Positions 1-8,922 of a stretch of 64,000 bases of DNA are shown piece by piece. This DNA is from Desmodus rotundus (Eukaryota > Chordata > Mammalia > Chiroptera > Phyllostomidae), in assembly GCF_022682495.2 (NCBI RefSeq), contig NC_071399.1, positions 53,746,873 to 53,810,872 on the forward strand, given 5' to 3'. Position 1 is the first letter of the stretch; each line of letters opens with the position of its first letter. The notes below the pieces were generated by a model that ran no database searches, had not been told where the DNA came from, and worked only from the letters and a program-made list of their open reading frames with translations. The position numbers and the translations under genes are program-made.

Positions 1-1740
1 AAATAATGATCCTTAGAACCGTTTTCCACCAAATTGGGAGAAAAATAGACATTAAAAAATATATCCTAAAAATAGTACACAAATACTTTTATATAATGTG
101 GTATTGGTACAAAATGTAAAACTTTTATGCAGGGCAATTTGGAACTATCTATCCAAATTAGGTTGCTGAAATAGAGGACAAAAAAAGCTCCCTAAAAATT
201 GATGTGGAGAGAGCTCCAGGATATACTGTTTAATTAAACCAAACCAAAACAAAACAAAAACTACGGTGCAGAACAGTGTATATATCACGCTACCTTTTAT
301 GTACATTGGAATAAGAACCTATATCTATGTGAAATAAAAACCTGTATCTATATCCACATAGAAACAATGATAAACAAGAAAAATTAGAAAAAGTAATAAC
401 CTTTATAGAGAAAAGTAGTAATCTATGAGGAATGACAGTAACTTGAATGAATGGGGACAAAGGTGGTTGAGTAAATGTTATTACCTATTTAAAACAGCCA
501 GAAATGCTCCTTATGGTTGTATGCAATAAGAATTATCTGGTAAACTTTGTAAAAACAAGTTTTGTTAAAAACTTATACAATGCATTAGCTGACATAAAGT
601 ATCACTGTGAATTCCTCTTTAAAAGTGTGACTTTTTAAGGTAAATGTTCATCCTTTTTCATATGTTAATTTTCCTAAAATTGATTTTACCTCACAAAGAC
701 TATTATAGGCCCATTCAAAAATAAATTAATTTTGTTTCTAATTAATAGTTAAATCTGTGTGTATTAGTAATTCAAGGAGATAAAGAACAATTATCCTATA
801 GGGATTTTATATTCTACTTAACTCAAAATTCATTGAACTTCTTGGGTACCTTTAAATAAGGGCAACTATCAGTGATCTGTATAGGTTTTAAAATCTGTGG
901 CATTTAATTGTAAGGGTAGTCTAAGTCAAAAAAGATAGTCAAGAACTTTAGCAACTATTTAATAAGACCAAAAACAAAACAAAACCGAAAAGAAAATCAT
1001 CACCAAACTCTTTGTAGACAAAATGTCTACCAAACAAATACAACATTGTTACAGACAGGGCTACTATTCTTTTTTTGCATCCAGTTCTACCAAGTAAAAA
1101 GGTTATGTATATGCAACATATTTCAAAAATACCCTAGTGTATAAGTACTATGTACATGCATGAGAGGGGTTTAAAAAAAGCAATAGTGCTGCTTTTTTAT
1201 GTCTTAAAAGCTGAAACTAGACTAAAAGATACAGTAATATAATTTGCTTAACAGAGTTGCTACTTTCATATTCCATGATAGAAATCATGATGTTCTTTCA
1301 AATTTAAGCATTTACAGACATAAAGCTCTGTATTAAATATAATTATCTCTAGAGCAAAAAACTTAAGAAAAACTACAGTGTTTCTTATTACATATTAAGG
1401 GCTTTCCACTTGTACGTGCTAGTGTTACAAACAGCACCATCACAGCTAGATATTTCACGGACATAGATGAGATTACCCACTGGATGATCATTTCCTGAAT
1501 TTGAAGGGCCATAGTAAAATAATTGGGCTTAATAAATATATAATCAAATTTAGGCTGATGAAAAGGAAGAAAGCACACAGGTTTCCTACACGGAATGAAA
1601 AGATAATAGAAATCTTTCAATGTTTTGAAAAATCTAAAGCAATGTATATGAAAACGGTTTATAAACTCTTGAGTTTGGATCAAAAAGGAACACGTCACAT
1701 AAATACATTATCAGAATCTCGAATAGTGGAATTATCATAC
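1..1740 (-). other. WBP4: WBP4 intron 2 (5' part)
   Basis: AT-rich non-coding sequence downstream (on the minus strand) of the WBP4 exon 2 donor. I looked for the next exon, which should complete the zinc finger begun in exon 2, and did not see it, so it should lie left of the window. I recognise no repeat here. The open frames at 1363-1797 overlap exon 2 in wrong frames or run into the intron and have no coding look. Confidence 0.75.
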
Positions 1741-1813
1741 AGGCCTATTGTCCGCTATCCAGCACTTGCAGTAATCACAGAATTTCTTTGGTTGTGACTT
1801 CCAGTAGTCTGCC
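1741..1813 (-). CDS. WBP4: WBP4 exon 2 (codons 1-25), U1-type zinc finger start
   Basis: WBP4/FBP21 is a nuclear pre-mRNA splicing factor. It joins spliceosomal complexes and binds proline-rich partners through two WW domains encoded further downstream, outside the window. This 73-nt exon, read on the minus strand after the AT supplied by exon 1, encodes 25 residues starting MADYWKSQPKKFCDYC. This is the N-terminus of WBP4 as I remember it. Cys13 and Cys16 are the first two ligands of the matrin/U1-type zinc finger; the histidine ligands must come from exon 3. A pyrimidine tract and CAG acceptor precede the exon (1816-1814) and a GTATGA donor follows it (1740-1735). The reading frame ends on a whole codon (CCT, Pro25), so intron 2 is phase 0. 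The exon is too short to appear as an open frame and was found by reading the splice sites. I regard the identification as near certain. Confidence 0.93.
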
Positions 1814-2736
1814 CTGAAAAAGGGAAAAACAAGTCTAAGCTTACTTATAACTTAAAAAGTTAAAACTTTACATGCTTTACATTTTCTTAGACTTTGAAAT
1901 ATAAGTCCCTGCTACCTGACTGAAGCAGTCAAGTGAAGCTGTTGCCAGTCGAGAAGACAAGTCTGCATCAGGTTTAAAACTCGCTTAGCTAAAACAGTTG
2001 TAAAAAATTTCCCCCCTTGTTTGTTAATGTCATCAGTGTGAAGAAATGACGAACATCTTAGAGAAGGTTTATCTTTTCTATTCCTTTCTGACATTTTGAG
2101 AGGTTGTCCATAATGGGGCCTGAAGAAACTCATTAAGTTTACTTTAAATCAAATTAGTTCCACCAAAAGAACAAACAAAGCACAAGATTCCTCCGGTGGG
2201 AGACTGTGGGTCCTCAGAGACCATCAGTTAACACAATTTGTTCTTGAGCCTCGGGGCAAGAGAGAGTTCGAAAAGCCAAAGGACCTCTCAGTTGGCAAGA
2301 CAAGGGAAAAAAATGATTAACCGGGACTGGCTGCTTCTAGCGGGCGGAGGAGTCAGCGGTGGCCACAGCCCAACCCTAAAGTTTCGCAATACCCCAAGTT
2401 TCAAGCACCGCAGAAACCAAAGGCTGCTGGCGACCACCGACTGTGTAGGTGGAAGGAGCACTCCGTCACTTCGAGGGCGGCCATCCAACTTCAACTGGCC
2501 ACCAACCTCCCTCCCATCCTCTGTTTTCCAAGGGCACTCCCTGAGGTAGCATTTCTACCCCGCCCAGAGAACCGGAGCAGCCGGTCGCAGGCCGGTCCCG
2601 AGCGAGTTAAGAGCGCCTCCGTCACGCCTCCGGCGAGGGGGCGGGAAGGGGGTGGAGGTGGAGGGGAAGACCCGGAGGAGAAAGGGCGGCTCAGAAAAAC
2701 AACACATCCTTGTTTAGAGCCTGAGGCCCAACTCAC
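1814..2736 (-). other. WBP4: WBP4 intron 1 (923 bp)
   Basis: Runs from a strong GTGAGT donor (2736-2731) to a TTTTTCAG acceptor (ending 1814). Its exon-1-proximal half lies in the CpG island and the other half is AT-rich. The intron interrupts the initiator codon between its second and third base. No repeat was recognised. Confidence 0.85.
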
Positions 2737-2900
2737 ATGACTGGAACAGCCGCTCCACGCGTCGCCCCCGGGACCGGCTGAAGTTGGCGTTCCCCACGCG
2801 AGACGAGAAGCAGCCCGGCCAGGAGCAAGGCCCACCCAAGCTTCCGAGCTCCAACACCACCCTCCTACCCCCGGACCTCAGTTCCACGGTTCCCAACTAC
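2737..2900 (-). other. WBP4: WBP4 exon 1, 5'UTR plus AT of the start codon (5' limit approximate)
   Basis: The exon ends ...CCAGTCAT at 2737 with the donor GTGAGT following. Joined to exon 2 (GGCAGACTAC...), it rebuilds ATG GCA GAC TAC, the correct WBP4 start. No other ATG occurs on the minus strand in 2741-2900, so this would be the first AUG in the message. The transcription start cannot be read from sequence alone; the upper limit given is a guess within the CpG island. Confidence 0.7.
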
Positions 2901-3379
2901 GGGTGCTCAGACGACTCAATCCGCGTTCAAAAATCTCCTCCTCGTCCCCTCCCCCTACAGGGGAGGTACTCCCGACGCCTGAGAGGTGGGGTCAGTATAA
3001 AGCGGCTGAGGTCATTGAGAAGGGGCAGAAGCGCGACGGGACGTAAGCTGAAGTCCCCGCACCTGAGACCTCCAGTCTCCGCGTCATCCCGCCTTCTCTT
3101 TCTTGCCCTGGGAACCAGTACATCCACCCTCCTTCTAGGCTCGCTGGCTTGTGGCCAAGGAGCTCGCTCGCCGCCTCCGCCCCGAACGCAAACAGCTGTT
3201 CCCCGAGACGTCGCCGCCCTCAACTTTTGTCAAGTACTCCGCACGCACTTTGCCCAGTGGAGCAACCTGGATCTGTAGGCTGGGTGCTGTTGGCAGAGTT
3301 TAAAAAAAAAAAAAAAAGGGAAGGTGAAACAGCTGGTTTCGGGCCGCGAGTTGCTCGGGTTTTTGCCTCAGAACTTTCC

Positions 3380-3549
3380 TGAGGCGGCGGAGCGGACGCA
3401 CTTCCCTTGCGTGACGCCCGCGCGCTGGGTCCGCGCTCGTTCCCCGGCCCTGGAGCGTGTGGGGAGCAGCTCGATTGGCACAGAGGCGGCGGCACTAGTA
3501 GCAGCGACAGTAGGTGGAGAGGAGGCACGGTGGCAGGGACGTTTGTCAG
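3380..3549 (+). other. ELF1: candidate distal non-coding first exon of ELF1 (start approximate)
   Basis: A consensus donor, CAG|GTGAGT, occurs at 3547-3555 on the plus strand inside the CpG island. The sequence before it is GC-rich and fits a 5'UTR. In human, ELF1 (an ETS-family transcription factor) has a far-upstream first exon divergent from WBP4, which is the basis of this assignment. No ELF1 coding sequence was seen in the window. The alternative is a WBP4-divergent non-coding transcript. Confidence 0.45.
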
Positions 3550-3579
3550 GTGAGTCACCAAGGAACCTTCAAGAGCATT

Positions 3580-3651
3580 TCCCATATGGTCTAGCGGTTA
3601 GGATTCCTGGTTTTCACCCAGGCGGCCCGGGTTCGACTCCCGGTATGGGAA
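3580..3651 (+). tRNA. tRNA-Glu (anticodon TTC)
   Basis: A complete 72-nt cloverleaf with no mismatch in the helices I checked. The acceptor arm TCCCATA (3580-3586) pairs with TATGGGA (3644-3650), and the discriminator is A3651. The anticodon stem CCTGG (3606-3610) pairs with CCAGG (3618-3622). The loop TTTTCAC carries TTC at 3613-3615. The T stem CCGGG/CCCGG flanks TTCGACT. The A box (TGGTCTAGCGG) and B box (GGTTCGACTCC) are intact. There is no intron and CCA is not encoded, as expected for a eukaryote. Pol III terminator T runs follow at 3659-3662 and 3667-3673. It is clearly not part of a SINE, because no tail or target duplication is present and it sits in a CpG island. A tRNA-Glu gene lies beside WBP4 in human too, so this is probably the orthologue. 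Confidence 0.97.
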
Positions 3652-3658
3652 TGTAAGA

Positions 3659-3673
3659 TTTTCCTCTTTTTTT
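3659..3673 (+). terminator. RNA polymerase III terminator of tRNA-Glu
   Basis: TTTT at 3659-3662, followed by a T7 run at 3667-3673, begins 8 nt after the tRNA 3' end. The first run is a minimal pol III stop and the second a back-up. Confidence 0.85.
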
Positions 3674-4442
3674 AAGGTTTGGGTAACTAACATTTTATTT
3701 CCAGTGATTGGCTCCCTTCCTGCCCCACATCGGGTGCCTTTGTGGAAAACGAGCCTTCTCGTACTTCTCTCTTGCGCCTTGACTGGGGCTGCGGCTTTGG
3801 GAGTCACGAGTACTGCGCCGCGCAGACTGGAGGAGCGAGTTCGCTGGGCCGCCTCTGCCTCCGCCCGGGGCTGGCAGGGCTGAGTAGCCAGGAAGAAGTT
3901 TCACTTTCCCCCGGCTTTCCTCCCGCCGCTCCGGCCCCCAGCCATCCTTTTCCAGGCGCTCGGGAGGTGTCGATTAACTCCGGCCTCGCTTTATCTCTTC
4001 TCAGCGCGCCCCTCAGGCCACAGTCTCCTCGGCCTACCCCTTCCAACAGTCGCGAGAGACGCGGGGCAAGTTTGCCCCCTACCCTCGGCGCCCGGGAGTG
4101 CGCGCCCCGCTAGCAGCCGTCGGTAACTCCTCAATGGGTAGTAACGAAAACCCCCACCCACCCCCAACACAAAGCAGCCTTCCAGGGGGCGCTCGCCTAG
4201 GGCGTGCGAGACTTCCCCGCTGGGCGGCGCGGCGAGTCTGCTAGCCCGAGTGCCCGCGGGCGCGCTTTCGTGGTCGGGCAGCTGCCAGTCACCGTGGAGT
4301 CGGCCGCGCGTGCCCAGCCACCGAGTTCTTCCTAACTTGACAGGGGCGAGCTGGCTACAGTTCACAAGTACCTCACTCTTGCTTGGGAAGGCCTCAGGGG
4401 AGGAGAATCTTTTTTCCCCCTTCTTTCATTTAAAAACGACAC

Positions 4443-4477
<35 letters not shown>
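4443..4477 (+). repeat. (CA)n microsatellite
   Basis: About 17 uninterrupted CA units at the right edge of the CpG island; likely length-polymorphic. Confidence 0.95.
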
Positions 4478-4480
<3 letters not shown>

Positions 4481-6540
4481 CTGCGGAGAAGAAAAACAAC
4501 ACTACGATAAGATATGTTGAAAAAAGAAAATTGACTTTCCAAAGGGTCGGTCTAACTCCTTGAAGCGCCGATGATAGAAAACAGTGGGATGGAGGTGGGG
4601 CTTCGAAGAGAATATTGGCCGGAGACTGGGAGGGGATGTTACAACAAAGTTTCACTGTATTTTTAAATATAGAAGCCTTGTGTTTATTACGAAGAAGGGG
4701 CAGTTGTGTCAGCAGCATGTGAACTGTAAATGAAACAAAAGCGTTATCTTGAATGCAAGCTGAAGTTAGAAAATGGGGCGAGCTATATAATGTTTAGTCT
4801 ATTGAGCCTCTGAGAACAAATGAAGGAAAAAGTGGCTCTTGTGCAGGGTTTCTGGTCAGTGGCACTACTAATTACAGAAGTTTTGGTTGTTAATATGTGC
4901 GTTCCCAAACTGTTTTATAGTTTTAACTGCACGGTGAGTTTTGAATTAATCTGTTAACATGAACTGCATGATTAAGAATTAATTATGTACACTATAAACC
5001 TCCACAATGAAAAATTTTAAATTATCTTTATTAATTCAAATGTTTGAACGTGAACTCTATACCAAGCAGCACTAGATGCTTTTGAAATTACTGGTGTTCA
5101 TTCAGGTTCTTGATGTTAGGAGCTACTGGAGGGAATACAGGATAGAATTATATTTTGGTCCTTGTGATTAGCTATGTGATATGTGTAGATCTTTCACCTT
5201 CTCTGTGATGTGGGTTTAAAGCTATAGATTCTTGATAATGCATAACAAACTTTTTTGAGAAATTCTTAAATAGGTTATGAGAGTGGAAAAGTTTCATTTA
5301 AATAGTGGGATTAATTATTAAGAAACCATTTACTAAAGAATTACATCCGAATTTGGAAGGAAAGACTGCTCTGCCTTAATTGTCTCCAAAGAGGGCTTAA
5401 TTATTGACCTTGCATTTTGTAATGATTTGATTATCATAAGGTACTTCTACCAAATGGTGCTAAAGTGGATGTGATTTTCCACTGAGCACCCACAAATTGC
5501 AAAAAGTTTTACTCTCTGTGTGCTTGAGGGTATGCTAAGGGGATTAGTTTGGTGACAATATTTCTGTCCAAAATGCAGCTTCCTATAGTGGTGCACCAGG
5601 CAGCACTGAGTAAGGCAGCTTCTGAGTTGTGGAAGTGCTGCAGGAGCACAAAGGGGGGAAATCAGTTCTACTCTGGGATGAGGACTGGAGAGGAGATATG
5701 GAGGGGAGTGTGTTTGCCTGGACTTTGAAGAACTGGTTGGATTTATCCTGATGGAGAACGTGAATCATAAAGCTGAGGTGGGGGAGCAAGTATGAGGCTG
5801 GCAAGTAGTCTGGTTCTGCAGGAGCACACAGTGCCTGGAGGGAGAACCATGGGAGATGAAGCTGGGACTAGGTAACAGGTTCTTTTATGAAGGGTGTGAC
5901 ATTCTTAAAATTCTAGTGTTACACTCTAGTGTAAGAACATTTTTTTGTCTCTTTGAAAAAACCAAATATAGCATATGTGAAAGTGCATGTATAAAAGATT
6001 CTAACACTGTAAAAATATGTAGAATATTTTGTGAACATAGGTTTTATATTTAGCAATTGAATATTTTTAAATTAGTAGAATGGAGAAAAGCAGTCAATTA
6101 GAATTCAATGAAAAAAATGAAATCTAGTTTTAAATTATGAGAATGATCTGCAACTATGTTCTTATTGGCTTGCTTTTTTGAAAATGACCTTAATATTCTA
6201 AGACAGAGATGCTAGTTACTATCAGTAAGGCATACACCTTAAATTGGTTAAGAGTAGATGATAAATTTGCAAGCATTCATTCATATGCTAGTAATTCATA
6301 TGTACGACTACCAAAACAGCACTGGTACTCATATTTGGGTGTTCTTAGGCCACAAAATAAAGTGATAGCTAATTAAATGGCATGGATTTACCCAAATAGT
6401 CTCTTTAATATTTGCTACTATTAGTTGCAATTAGAAGATATGTAAAAGTTCAGCAAGTGTTTGCATAGATGGACACCTATTTTTAAAGAAACAGAAGGTA
6501 TGAAAAAAATTATGGCACTTTAAAAATCCAACTACCATAG
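4478..6540. other. unique intronic sequence, no gene recognised
   Basis: AT-rich non-coding sequence to the right of the CpG island. The stretch 5583-5860 is purine-rich and may be a decayed ancient repeat. I see no exon. Confidence 0.5.
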
Positions 6541-7110
6541 TCTCTGAGGCCCAAGATTATCTGGCCTCTGCTTACCTCCCCAACTTCATCTCCTACCTTC
6601 TCTGCTTCTTCATTATACTTAAGCCACACTGGCTTCCTTTTTAGTTCCTTGAACTTGCCAGATTTGTTCTTTTCTCATTTTTATTTCTTGCTGTTTGCAT
6701 TGTCTGTAATATTTCCCCTCCAGCTCTTCACATCTTAGGTCAACATTAACTTCTCAGACAGGTCTTTTTGGACCATCCTAGCTAGGGACTCCCTTTTGAT
6801 TTGTTACTTCTGTTTCATTTACCCTATCTTATTTTCTCCTTTTTATTTTATTAAATTTATTGGAATGACATTGGTTAATAAGATTATATAGGTTTCAAGT
6901 GTACATTTCTATGATTCATGATCAATATATTGCATTGTGTGCTCACTGTCCAAAGTCAGATCATCTTCCATCATTGTATATTTGGCCCCCTCCTTTTTCT
7001 TATTATCTAAAGTTAATGTGTTTATTTTTTTTCTGTTTACTTGTGTTATTCCAGTGGAATATAAATTCCATGAGGTAAGGATATTATATAGTGAGATCAT
7101 TCTTACTCTA
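6540..7110 (+). repeat. L2 LINE fragment interrupted by an old L1 3' fragment
   Basis: 6540-6838 reads like the decayed L2 ORF2 3' region (CT-rich, with a recognisable phrase around 6555-6590). 7040-7100 resembles the L2 3' end (GTGGAATATAAATTCCATGA). Between them, about 6838-7010 is an L1-type 3'UTR remnant on the minus strand. Boundaries are approximate. Confidence 0.55.
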
Positions 7111-7114
7111 TATA

Positions 7115-7800
7115 AGATTCAAATAACAGATATTGGAACTCTCACACATTTCTGGTGAAAATGTAAAATGATGCGGTTACTTTGGAAAAGAGTTTGGCAG
7201 TTCCCTCAAAATATTAAAAATTGAATTACCATATGACCCAGCAATTCCACTCTAAGGTATATAACCAAGAAAAATTAAAATGTACTTGTATGCCCACATA
7301 AAAACTTGTGCATGAATATTTATAGCAGCATTATTCATAAGAAGAAAGTGGAAACTACCCATATGACCATCAACTGATGAATGAATAAATCAAATATGAT
7401 GTATGCATACAATTGAATATTATTTGGCAATAAAATGGAGTGAAGTACTAATACATACCATACTATTGATCAATCTCAAAAATGGTATGCAAAGTAAAAG
7501 AAGCTAGGCCGAAAAGACCACACCTTGTATGATATCATTTATATAAAATTTCCAGAATAGGGAAATCTATAGAGAAAGAGGATAGATTGCGGTTACTTGG
7601 GATTGGGGAGTGAGGGGGCCTTAATAGGGGGATGAGAAGTGACTGCTCATGTGGGGACAAGGTTTCTTTTTAGGATGATTAAAATACCTTAAAATTAGAT
7701 GTGATGATGGCTGTACAATTCTGTAAAAACATTTGATTTCTTCTGTTTGGATGAATTTTATGGTATGTAAATTATATCTCAAAACTGTTTAAAAAGATTG
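7115..7800 (+). repeat. L1 3' end (ORF2 C-terminus and 3'UTR), decayed
   Basis: Carries the L1 ORF2 3' signature, for example ACCATATGACCCAGCAATTC at 7229-7248 and the 'GCAGCATTATTCA' phrase near 7326. No open frame is left. Confidence 0.8.
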
Positions 7801-7984
7801 AAGCAATACAAGGCATATAAAATACTTGTCTATATTTTGCATTTATCATTTGGATATTAAATATTTAAAAATAATTATGGAATAGTTTAACACTACAATT
7901 CTAGCTGTTAGATAGTCCAGGAATGCAGCAAGTACTCAGTAAATAGCTAATGAAGGAGGTTAAAATATACAGATATTTTAATTA

Positions 7985-8300
7985 TGATGTAGTGCATAGT
8001 GGGATAAATGCACAGAGGGGACTAAACCAAGGGGTGGTTATAAGGGTTTGAAGGTCTCCAAAATATCTGGATTTGTGTGAAGGGAATGGGGAATGATCTC
8101 TAGAAGGCAGCATTTGAGATGGGCTTTCAAGTCAGGTTAGGCTTTTGCTGATGGAGGTGATATGGTGGGAGGCGAGACAGGAGGAGTACAGGCACATTCA
8201 ACAGTTTCCAGCATAGAACATTTTGACTGCACTGAGGAAAGTAACATAGGCATGGGAGATACAGCTGCAAAAATAGATTAGGATCTATAGCTAACAATGT
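7985..8300 (+). repeat. purine-rich ancient interspersed repeat
   Basis: The AGG-rich style, with phrases such as GGCTTTCAAG and GGAGTACAGG, resembles an old mammalian repeat that recurs in this window near 13.15-13.65, 14.1-14.56, 18.2-18.46 and 25.2-25.7 kb. I cannot name the family with confidence. Confidence 0.35.
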
Positions 8301-8627
8301 TAGTGCTGGCAGATGTCCTCTGGTGTCTTTTGTTATCCCCCTACCCCTAGTGTTCTTCTAGTGGCCTATTCTTGGGAAACAGAGCTGGAAGTGTCTGGGG
8401 GTTTATCCCCTTTCCTCTAACAGTTCTCAGCTCAAGAGTGTCCAATCAGGAGCACAACTTTGAATCAGGGACTTTGACTTGTTCCCCTCAGTATCATCAG
8501 CACTTGGAGCAGTGCTTGGCACTTGGTGAGTATTTAGAAAATATTTGAATGAGCGAAAACCAGGAAGTTGCAAGTCTATTCAAAGTGAAGTTTATTTTAC
8601 AAATCCACTTGAATCTTGCAGAGCATT

Positions 8628-8835
8628 TAAATTTTATTTACTTATTAACATTTTATTCTTACCCAAGGACATGCTTAGACAGAGAGAGACATAAATATGA
8701 GACAGATAGAATCAATCAGAATCAATCAGGAACCTAACCTGCAACCCAGGCATGTGCCCTGACCAGAAATCAAACCCATGATCTTTTGGTTTATGTCCAC
8801 TGTCCCACTAACTGAGCCACATAGGCCAAGGTAAC
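8628..8835 (-). repeat. VES SINE
   Basis: tRNA-derived bat SINE in reverse. The head (GGCCTATGTGGCTCAGTTAG on the minus strand) lies at the high-coordinate end and the AT-rich tail at the low end. A perfect 14-bp target-site duplication (TCTTGCAGAGCATT) flanks it at 8614-8627 and 8836-8849. Confidence 0.93.
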
Positions 8836-8846
8836 TCTTGCAGAGC

Positions 8847-8922
8847 ATTAGATATTTAAATTATTAGATATTTAAATATTAGATATTTAAATATTAGATA
8901 TTTAAATATTAGATATTTAGAT
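8847..8922. repeat. 15-bp minisatellite, five units
   Basis: Five tandem units of ATTAGATATTTAAAT (the first is 16 bp, the last slightly diverged). The array begins inside the downstream target duplication of the neighbouring SINE. Confidence 0.95.

Larger units (their letters stand above)
2170..4360. promoter_or_regulatory. CpG island / bidirectional promoter of WBP4 and (inferred) ELF1
   Basis: This is the only long GC-rich, CpG-dense interval in the window. It spans WBP4 exon 1, a tRNA-Glu gene and a strong plus-strand splice donor. Visible candidate elements include TGACGC (CRE-like) at 3412-3417, inverted CCAAT boxes at about 3474 and 3705, several GGAAG/CTTCC ETS-type sites, and TATAAAG on the plus strand at 2996-3002. 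The last is a weak candidate because such islands usually lack TATA boxes. A 16-nt A run lies at 3302-3317. Long open frames across the island come from stop-poor GC-rich sequence and are not genes. Confidence 0.8.

Noticed and set aside
1501..1797. 98-codon frame on the plus strand near the window start
   Set aside because: It overlaps WBP4 exon 2 in antisense and continues into intron 2; the true coding strand is minus.
2996..3002. TATAAAG as the TATA box of a plus-strand promoter
   Set aside because: Only one match to a short motif, in a CpG island where TATA-less initiation is usual; kept only as a weak candidate.
2784..3278. 164-codon open frame on the plus strand in the CpG island
   Set aside because: GC-rich sequence is poor in stop codons; the translation is low-complexity (Pro/Ser/Arg), several overlapping frames are equally open, and it is antisense to WBP4 exon 1.
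3547..3580. tRNA-Glu as a SINE-derived pseudogene
   Set aside because: Helices, anticodon loop, A and B boxes and T-run terminator are all intact, and there is no A-rich tail or target duplication.
8847..8922. Regularly spaced repeats as a CRISPR array
   Set aside because: Units are directly abutting with no spacers, and the genome is mammalian.
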